60,704 bases of DNA from Actinomycetes bacterium (GTDB lineage: Bacteria > Actinomycetota > Acidimicrobiia > Acidimicrobiales > SZUA-35): the NCBI GenBank assembly GCA_024276425.1, contig JAJRXF010000052.1:1-60704 (forward strand). Direction: 5' to 3'. The stretch's first letter is position 1, and the number at the start of each line of letters is the position of its first letter. Under the pieces are notes generated by a model. It was given only the letters and a program-made list of their open reading frames with translations. It made no database searches and had not been told where the DNA came from. Below, one piece after another: positions 56,040-60,704 of the stretch. The translations under genes and the position numbers were made by a program.

Positions 56040-56420
56040 CTAAGGAAGATCTGATTCTTTTGGAGCGAAGGGGGAAACCTTGGTTGAGCCTGTGAGCGAA
56101 ACCAACGTTCCCTCTTCGGCTCCCACAAGCTCCTCACCAACGTGGCGGACACTGGTCACTCCTTCGACCCGCTTTTTCAGAATGCGTTCGATTCCGTCCT
56201 TCATGGTGGCTGTCGAAGCCGGGCACGTTACACAGGCACCAGTCAACTCGACAGAGACCTGACCATCCTCGGTGACACCGCGTAAGAAGATGTCTCCCTC
56301 GTCGGCCTGGATAGCTGGCCGCATGATCCCAATGACCTTGGACACGTTCTGATAAAAGTCGCTCGACTCCTCAAGCAGCCTGGGTTCCAGCGCCGATTCG
56401 TTCAGTTGTTGGTCAGTCAT
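56040..56420 (-). CDS. NifU-like iron-sulfur scaffold domain protein
   Basis: 126 residues from MTDQQLNES. IRPAIQADEGDIFLRGV-type sequence is followed by LTGACVTCPASTATMKDGIE, with Cys63 and Cys66 of the CxxC pair that binds a cluster in the NifU C-terminal/Nfu domain. It probably carries and delivers iron-sulfur clusters. In-frame starts 6 and 18 codons upstream are possible but lie close to the divergent gene. Confidence 0.9.
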   Translation of the reverse strand: MTDQQLNESALEPRLLEESSDFYQNVSKVIGIMRPAIQADEGDIFLRGVTEDGQVSVELTGACVTCPASTATMKDGIERILKKRVEGVTSVRHVGEELVGAEEGTLVSLTGSTKVSPFAPKESDLP

Positions 56421-56477
56421 TGTTCTTTCTTGGATCATGCTCGTCCATGAACACCGTATCGCCCTACCCTTCACACC

Positions 56478-56723
56478 ATGTTCGATGCGATCCTGGGGGC
56501 TCTACCCTCTTCAGCGTCACCATGGCCCAAAACATTCCCGGTTTTCGCCCACCAGGGCGGATGGGATGAAATTCTCCTAGTCGGCGTTCCCCTTGCTTCC
56601 ATCGGGGTCCTCTTGTGGCTAGCCAACCGGCGTGTCAATAAGCAACTGGCTGACACTGCGAAGGGCTCCCACATCGGCGCCAACCTACCCGAACAGCAGA
56701 TTACTGATTCTAGCGGTCCGTGA
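56478..56723 (+). CDS. Small single-span membrane protein
   Basis: 81 residues. A short N-terminal segment, then one membrane helix (ILLVGVPLASIGVLLWLA) and a basic-to-polar tail (NRRVNKQLADTAKGSHIGAN). I recognise no family. It is divergent from the NifU-like gene by 57 bases, and its stop overlaps the start of the MFS transporter in GTGA, so it is likely co-translated with it and might be an accessory subunit. Confidence 0.7.
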   Translation: MFDAILGALPSSASPWPKTFPVFAHQGGWDEILLVGVPLASIGVLLWLANRRVNKQLADTAKGSHIGANLPEQQITDSSGP

Positions 56724-58246
56724 CCGAGGCTCGTTTCCGTCAAACACTGAGCCGGGAAGAGGCCGAAGGACTCCTGGAGCCTCGAGTCGACTTCCTGGTT
56801 GAACACCAGGAGTCTCCTGGGGTGTTCGTCCAGGGGGAAGGCCCGTTTCAGCGATACCGACGAACGGTTCAGACCTCACCGGCTTCTGAGGGCATGCTGC
56901 TGGTCGAAGAGGTCACAGAGTTTCGGCTTGCCATGCCCGTTTGGCGACCAATATTCACCCCACTCATGCGACGCGGACTCGTCGAAGTCGATCGTGCCCC
57001 ACGCCGGCGAGCCTGGTGGCCTCGAGAGGTTCTGACTTCGAGGAGCACCACCCTGGTTTCGGTTTTAGCTGTCCTGAATGTCGTTGCGGGCTATCTCGGC
57101 GTCATCATCAGCCAAACCATCTCCTTTGCCTCCAAGGAGTTCGAAGCCAGCAACTCCCTTCAAGCAACGACTCTTGCAGCCCTCCGGATAGGCGTGGTCC
57201 TGTCGGCTCTGCTGATCGGCCGGGCGGATAGATCCGGACGTCGTCCACTACTTCTGAGCTTCGCCCTCGCCGCCATCTTGTTTACCGCCAGCGGCGCACT
57301 TTCTACCAACATGTTGTCCCTCGGTGTTAGCCAGGCACTCGCCCGTGGGTTTGGAACCGGGCTTTTGACCCTCCTAACCCTGGCGGTAACCGAAGAAGTG
57401 CCAGCCGGGGTGCGCTCTCTTAGCGTCGCCCTGATGGCTATGGCCACCGGCTTTGGTGCCGCCCTTGTCCTTGTCGTGCTTCCAACAGCCGACATTTCGA
57501 CCGGGAGTTGGCGAATAGTCTATGCGCTCTCACTGATGTTCTTGCCGGTCCTTTGGTGGGTGGCCAAGAACCTGCCAGAGACCCGGCGTTTCGATGTCGC
57601 GATAGAACATCACTCCTCGGGAACGGTGAACTATCGACGTTTCGCGCTCTTGGCTGTGTCCTCCTTCTGTGGGGCCCTGTTCCTATCTCCGGCCTCCCAA
57701 CTCCAGAATCAGTACTTGCTGGGTGAACGGGGGTTTTCGGCCACCAAGATCAGCGTCTTTCGCCTCCTCATTTCCACCCCAGTCGGTCTCGTGTTCCTTG
57801 CTGCTGGATATTTCGCAGACCGATACGGACGCAAGCGGATCGGCAGCATGGGGATGGCCCTCGGCGCAACAATGGCCCTAATTTCCTACTACAAGAGCGG
57901 TCCAGCACTTTGGATTAGTTCCCTGCTCAGCGTCTGGCTGCTTGGGGCGTCCTACACCGCACTGAGGGGTTACCAGACCGAACTTTTCCCCACCCGGGCC
58001 AGAGCAAAGATTGGTGGCTGGCTCGATGTCATCGCCGTCACCGGTAGCGCAACCGGCCTTATCCTCGTCGGTTGGCTAAGTGACCGCTGGGGAAGTATCG
58101 GTCAGGCCCTGCTCATGGTGCTGTGGGCTCCCCTGCTGGTCGCATTCCTCGTTTCAAACAAGTACCCGGAAACAGCGTCCCAAGAGCTTGAGAAGTTTAA
58201 TCCTGGCGACTCTCCACTCGATTCGCCTCGTCCGAAACCCACCTAG
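56720..58246 (+). CDS. MFS transporter with about 105-residue N-terminal soluble extension
   Basis: 508 residues from a GTG that overlaps the previous stop. Residues about 108-490 form a twelve-helix MFS unit with the A-motif LIGRADRSGRRPLLL and the sugar-porter-like DRYGRKRIGSM in the second half. Residues 1-105 are soluble (LEPRVDFLVEHQESPGVFVQ, then LLVEEVTEFRLAMPVWRPIF) and end in a basic PRRRAWWPRE loop. The extension has the look of a small beta/alpha domain, possibly SRPBCC-like, and is not a standard part of MFS proteins. The substrate is unknown. Confidence 0.82.
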   Translation: MTEARFRQTLSREEAEGLLEPRVDFLVEHQESPGVFVQGEGPFQRYRRTVQTSPASEGMLLVEEVTEFRLAMPVWRPIFTPLMRRGLVEVDRAPRRRAWWPREVLTSRSTTLVSVLAVLNVVAGYLGVIISQTISFASKEFEASNSLQATTLAALRIGVVLSALLIGRADRSGRRPLLLSFALAAILFTASGALSTNMLSLGVSQALARGFGTGLLTLLTLAVTEEVPAGVRSLSVALMAMATGFGAALVLVVLPTADISTGSWRIVYALSLMFLPVLWWVAKNLPETRRFDVAIEHHSSGTVNYRRFALLAVSSFCGALFLSPASQLQNQYLLGERGFSATKISVFRLLISTPVGLVFLAAGYFADRYGRKRIGSMGMALGATMALISYYKSGPALWISSLLSVWLLGASYTALRGYQTELFPTRARAKIGGWLDVIAVTGSATGLILVGWLSDRWGSIGQALLMVLWAPLLVAFLVSNKYPETASQELEKFNPGDSPLDSPRPKPT

Positions 58247-58265
58247 TCGGTTAGAGACGAAGCGC

Positions 58266-58823
58266 TCACCGTCCTAGCCAATCGGCGACCGCTGCCACCA
58301 CAGTTGGATCATGTTTGCCAACCGGGTCATGACCCGTGCGTTCCAACCAAACCTGGTTGACCTCGCCGGGAATCATGGGCAAGTACTGGGCGAACTCCGG
58401 CTCTTTCCCCAGCGGATCGCTGGATCCCTGAACCAACAACACCGGAAGGTCCAGCTTGGGAAAGTGCTCGACCCTCAACTCCTGTGGCTTCTTGGCCGGG
58501 TGCAACGGATAGCTCAACAGGATCAGGCCAGCGGCCGGCAGACCATTGGCCACAGCGATGGAACATGCTCGACCACCCAAGGAGCGCCCACCCAGAACCA
58601 TTTCATCTTGTTCTATCCCCCACTCCTTAGCCAACCTTTCACAGTGTTGGCGAACCGACTCGATCAGCTTGGGCATTCGGTCCGGGGGTCGTCTTCCCGG
58701 ATCCTTGTCCCGGTAAGCAAAATTGCATCGTGCCACCGGAATGGGGAGGGCGCGCTCGAGGGCGAGAAACAGTCGGTGATTTCGATCGCCTCCTGCTCCA
58801 TGAAACAGCACCAGTCCCTTCAT
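58266..58823 (-). CDS. KANL3/Tex30-like alpha/beta hydrolase
   Basis: 185 residues. GLVLFHGAGGDRNH is the oxyanion block, and the nucleophile elbow is GGRSLGGRA, the GGxSxGGR form typical of the KANL3/Tex30-type hydrolases. GSSDPLG and RTGHDPVGKH supply the Asp and His regions. GGAGGA six bases before the ATG at 58823 fixes the start over an upstream one at 58868. It is a compact enzyme of unknown substrate. Confidence 0.83.
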   Translation of the reverse strand: MKGLVLFHGAGGDRNHRLFLALERALPIPVARCNFAYRDKDPGRRPPDRMPKLIESVRQHCERLAKEWGIEQDEMVLGGRSLGGRACSIAVANGLPAAGLILLSYPLHPAKKPQELRVEHFPKLDLPVLLVQGSSDPLGKEPEFAQYLPMIPGEVNQVWLERTGHDPVGKHDPTVVAAVADWLGR

Positions 58824-58829
58824 CGGGTC

Positions 58830-58835
58830 TCCTCC
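58830..58835 (-). promoter_or_regulatory. Ribosome binding site fixing the hydrolase start
   Basis: GGAGGA on the minus strand, within GGGAGGAGA, six bases before the ATG at 58823. It lies downstream of the 13-base repeat tract. Confidence 0.75.
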
Positions 58836-58874
58836 CACTTGTTGGCTCACCATTTCGGCTGAGGCCAAAGTTGA

Positions 58875-58939
58875 TTCTTTCTGTGTCTTCTTTCTGTGTC
58901 TTCTTTCTGTGTCTTCTTTCTGTGTCTTCTTTCTGTGTC
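58875..58939. repeat. Five 13-bp tandem repeats between two minus-strand genes
   Basis: TTCTTTCTGTGTC is present five times without change, followed by TTC, which merges with the stop codon of the upstream J-domain gene. On the transcribed minus strand it is the purine-rich GACACAGAAAGAA. The 13-base unit is not a codon multiple, so it fits an untranslated spacer, and its copy number could vary without harm or could tune the downstream gene. Confidence 0.92.
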
Positions 58940-58940
58940 T

Positions 58941-59651
58941 TCACTCAGACAGCAGAATTCGGCGAGCCTCGGCCAGGTCGGCGATACGTTTTGCCGCCTC
59001 CTCGGTTAGGCCGCCGTGGTCGGGGTGAGCCTCACGAACCAGCCAACGAAAGCGTCGTTGTACCAGCCTTTTGCTTGAGCCCTCAGCCTCGGATTTGCCG
59101 ATTCCCAGCACATCCCTGGCCCACGCAACCGGATCATTCCACGCGCACAACTCCGCCATGCTCGCCACTCTTCCACCCATGATCTGACTCATGAAACGCC
59201 GGTCGACGTCTCCGACCCAAAGCAGAGCTTGCATGATGGCGTCGAAGACGGGTCCTTGAGCCTCGGAGGGAAGCGAAGCAGCGGCATACACCGCGGCCAA
59301 AGACTGTTGAATGGGTCGTCCGGTTTCGTCGGCGAAGACGAACTCCAATCGACCGTCATGGCCAACCAGACGATGCACGCTACTGAGCAATCCGACTCGA
59401 TCGGCCTGGTATCGATGACGTAGGCGTGGCTGCACCACCCTTTCACCGGCGGCCAGTTGCTCGATCAGGTGAAAAAGACCCTCTCGTAGCTCGGGATCGA
59501 TCCGACTAGCAGTATTGGCGACAATTCCAGCAAGCAACAGACCACCGGCCCCGGGGGAGGGAGCGATCGGCAAGTTGCGGCCCCCGAGTGCGATTCGCCT
59601 GGTCGGAGCGATCGCCCGAGAATGGCAGACCTCCAGTTCGGCAACAATCAT
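58941..59651 (-). CDS. Protein with C-terminal J-domain
   Basis: 236 residues from ATG 59651 (GTG at 59660 is alternative). The last 50 residues form a J-domain-like unit: RRFRWLVREAHPDHGGLTEE with the HPD motif, then AKRIADLAEARRILLSE. The N-terminal 180 residues are an unrecognised mixed alpha/beta region (ALGGRNLPIAPSPGAGGLLL, LVGHDGRLEFVFADETGRPI). It is a C-terminal rather than N-terminal J-domain arrangement. A co-chaperone function is inferred. It is divergent from ppk2 across 110 bases, and its stop abuts the 13-base repeats. Confidence 0.78.
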   Translation of the reverse strand: MIVAELEVCHSRAIAPTRRIALGGRNLPIAPSPGAGGLLLAGIVANTASRIDPELREGLFHLIEQLAAGERVVQPRLRHRYQADRVGLLSSVHRLVGHDGRLEFVFADETGRPIQQSLAAVYAAASLPSEAQGPVFDAIMQALLWVGDVDRRFMSQIMGGRVASMAELCAWNDPVAWARDVLGIGKSEAEGSSKRLVQRRFRWLVREAHPDHGGLTEEAAKRIADLAEARRILLSE

Positions 59652-59761
59652 TGTTGGCACACTATCTGCGGACTCGCCATGTGCCCGACTGTGCTCTCCT
59701 CGGTCGTCCGAGATCCCGGACCCAGTGCATGCCAGGCCATGAGATTGTGCGACAATTGGTC

Positions 59762-60601
59762 ATGGCCTTCGATATCAACGCACTGCGCGTTAAACCAGGA
59801 ACATCCGTCGACCTCTCAACGATCGATCCCGACTCCACCCCTCAGTGGTCCGATAAGCAGTCCGGGGACGTTTCCAATAAGGAAGCAGGCAAGGCTCGGG
59901 TTCTTGAGTTGAACGAACGACTAGAAAGCCTTCAAGAACTCCTCTATGCCGAGGGGAAGCATCGGATTCTCGTCGTCATCCAAGCGATGGACGCCGGAGG
60001 CAAGGACGGCACGATCAAGCATGTGTTTGAAGGGGTGAATCCCAGCGGAGTGAAGGTCGCCGCCTTCAAGGCTCCGACATCGAACGAGCGGGCCCACGAC
60101 TATCTGTGGCGGATTCACCAGCATGTGCCGGCCAACGGTCAGCTGACCATTTTCAATCGCAGCCACTATGAGGATGTCTTGGTTGTGCGAGTGATGGATC
60201 TCGTGGAGAAGGATCGTTGGAAAAAGCGGTACGACCACATCGTCAACTTTGAGCAGATGCTGGTGGATGAAGGAACGACTATTATCAAATTCTTCCTTCA
60301 CATCTCCAAGGAAGAGCAAGGTCAGCGTCTCCAGGAGCGGCTGGACCGTCCCGAGAAGAACTGGAAGTTCGATAGTGGCGATCTGGTTCACCGTGAACGC
60401 TGGGGCGACTACCAGAAGGCCTTCGAAGCAGCGATTGAACGCACCAGTACCGAGGATTCGCCGTGGTATGTCATACCGGCCAATCGCAAGTGGTACCGCA
60501 ACATCGCCATCTCTGAGGTCATCGTTCAAACCCTGGAATCACTACAAATGGAATTCCCTCCCGCCCCAGATGACATCGCCGCGATGACCATCGCCAACTA
60601 G
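59762..60601 (+). CDS. Polyphosphate kinase 2 family protein
   Basis: 279 residues from MAFDINALRVKPGTSVDLST. Walker A is AMDAGGKDGTIKHV, Walker B lies in FNRSHYEDVLVVRV, and the lid region contains HISKEEQGQRLQERLDRPEK with the conserved Arg. The terminal SPWYVIPANRKWYRN is typical of PPK2. Single-domain PPK2 enzymes move phosphate between polyphosphate and nucleoside mono- or diphosphates. The length fits class I or III, and exact class and nucleotide preference cannot be told by reading. Confidence 0.92.
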   Translation: MAFDINALRVKPGTSVDLSTIDPDSTPQWSDKQSGDVSNKEAGKARVLELNERLESLQELLYAEGKHRILVVIQAMDAGGKDGTIKHVFEGVNPSGVKVAAFKAPTSNERAHDYLWRIHQHVPANGQLTIFNRSHYEDVLVVRVMDLVEKDRWKKRYDHIVNFEQMLVDEGTTIIKFFLHISKEEQGQRLQERLDRPEKNWKFDSGDLVHRERWGDYQKAFEAAIERTSTEDSPWYVIPANRKWYRNIAISEVIVQTLESLQMEFPPAPDDIAAMTIAN

Positions 60602-60704
60602 AGCAGTGGCCGCCAAGATGGACCGAAATTCAGGCTGGACTCAGGCTGGATTTAGCTGTTCTCGGCCCGTCGAGAATAGTGAAGCGCACCCATTTCCCGT
60701 AGCT
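60602..60704. other. 3' intergenic end of window with a small hairpin
   Basis: No gene is visible. TTCTCG (60659-60664) and CGAGAA (60671-60676) form a perfect six-pair stem around GCCCGT, 57 bases after the ppk2 stop. No T-run follows, so terminator function is uncertain. A ten-base direct repeat, TCAGGCTGGA, lies just before it. Confidence 0.4.

Noticed and set aside
58639-58944. Minus-strand frame starting in the 13-bp repeats (MKTQKEDTERR)
   Set aside because: It is out of frame with the real hydrolase. The ATG is an accident of the repeat next to the preceding stop, and the downstream sequence is antisense-like.

Overview
The window reads as a chromosomal segment of a high-GC actinobacterium; by eye the GC is in the upper fifties. 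The lineage rests on several markers: a mycothiol-dependent formaldehyde dehydrogenase, an ArfA/ArfC pair, an Eis-type acetyltransferase, a DUF222/13E12-type HNH protein, a PASTA kinase and a lipoprotein with an RskA-like domain. Class Acidimicrobiia fits best, but that is inference. There is no rRNA, tRNA, CRISPR array, insertion sequence, phage or integrase. Genes are packed tightly on both strands with many ATGA/GTGA overlaps. About thirteen convergent gene pairs occur, and four of them share stop-codon bases.

Layout. 1-2.3 kb: an ArfA-like OmpA protein followed by an ArfC-like coiled-coil protein with duplicated C-terminal domains that runs off the left edge. 2.5-8.6 kb: a divergent J-domain/zinc protein, mobB, the mycothiol-linked formaldehyde dehydrogenase with its metallo-hydrolase, an RCC1-propeller/DUF4214 surface protein and an aldo/keto reductase. 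8.7-14 kb: metY with an alpha/beta hydrolase, a membrane HD-GYP protein and a DUF222-HNH protein. 14-26 kb: 3-hydroxyacyl-CoA dehydrogenase, an RskA-like lipoprotein, ilvD, a membrane protein, a DUF885 protein, a nitroreductase, a thioesterase, an MFS transporter, an M1 peptidase, a YihY protein and a dienelactone-hydrolase-like enzyme. 26-33 kb: a superfamily 2 helicase, a four-gene ABC operon made of two ATPase/permease pairs, and a MATE exporter.

33-36 kb is an ECF sigma factor operon with a membrane-anchored Gmad2/SH3-like putative anti-sigma partner and a nearby secreted protein. 37-41 kb holds an Eis-like gene and gatCAB; gatC carries an in-frame TAA ahead of an otherwise intact C-terminus. 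40.6-46 kb has an SCP2-like protein, the PASTA kinase, a small anchored protein and ligA. 46-50 kb has a membrane protein, a class II aldolase and a DUF3179 lipoprotein whose 3' end is tandemly duplicated. 49.4-53.9 kb is a compact operon of cysteine desulfurase, mnmA, Sua5-type threonylcarbamoyl-AMP synthase and an APC-like transporter. 54-60.6 kb contains a methyltransferase, rhomboid, mscL, a NifU-like protein, a small membrane protein with an N-terminally extended MFS transporter, an alpha/beta hydrolase, a second J-domain protein and PPK2.

Most of the window is housekeeping and central metabolism. I do not see a defence island, a biosynthetic cluster or an obviously new multi-gene system. 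The features most worth a second look are the interrupted gatC, the recent domain duplication in the ArfC-like gene, the sigma/anti-sigma operon, the overlapping convergent gene ends and an unusual density of short tandem duplications.
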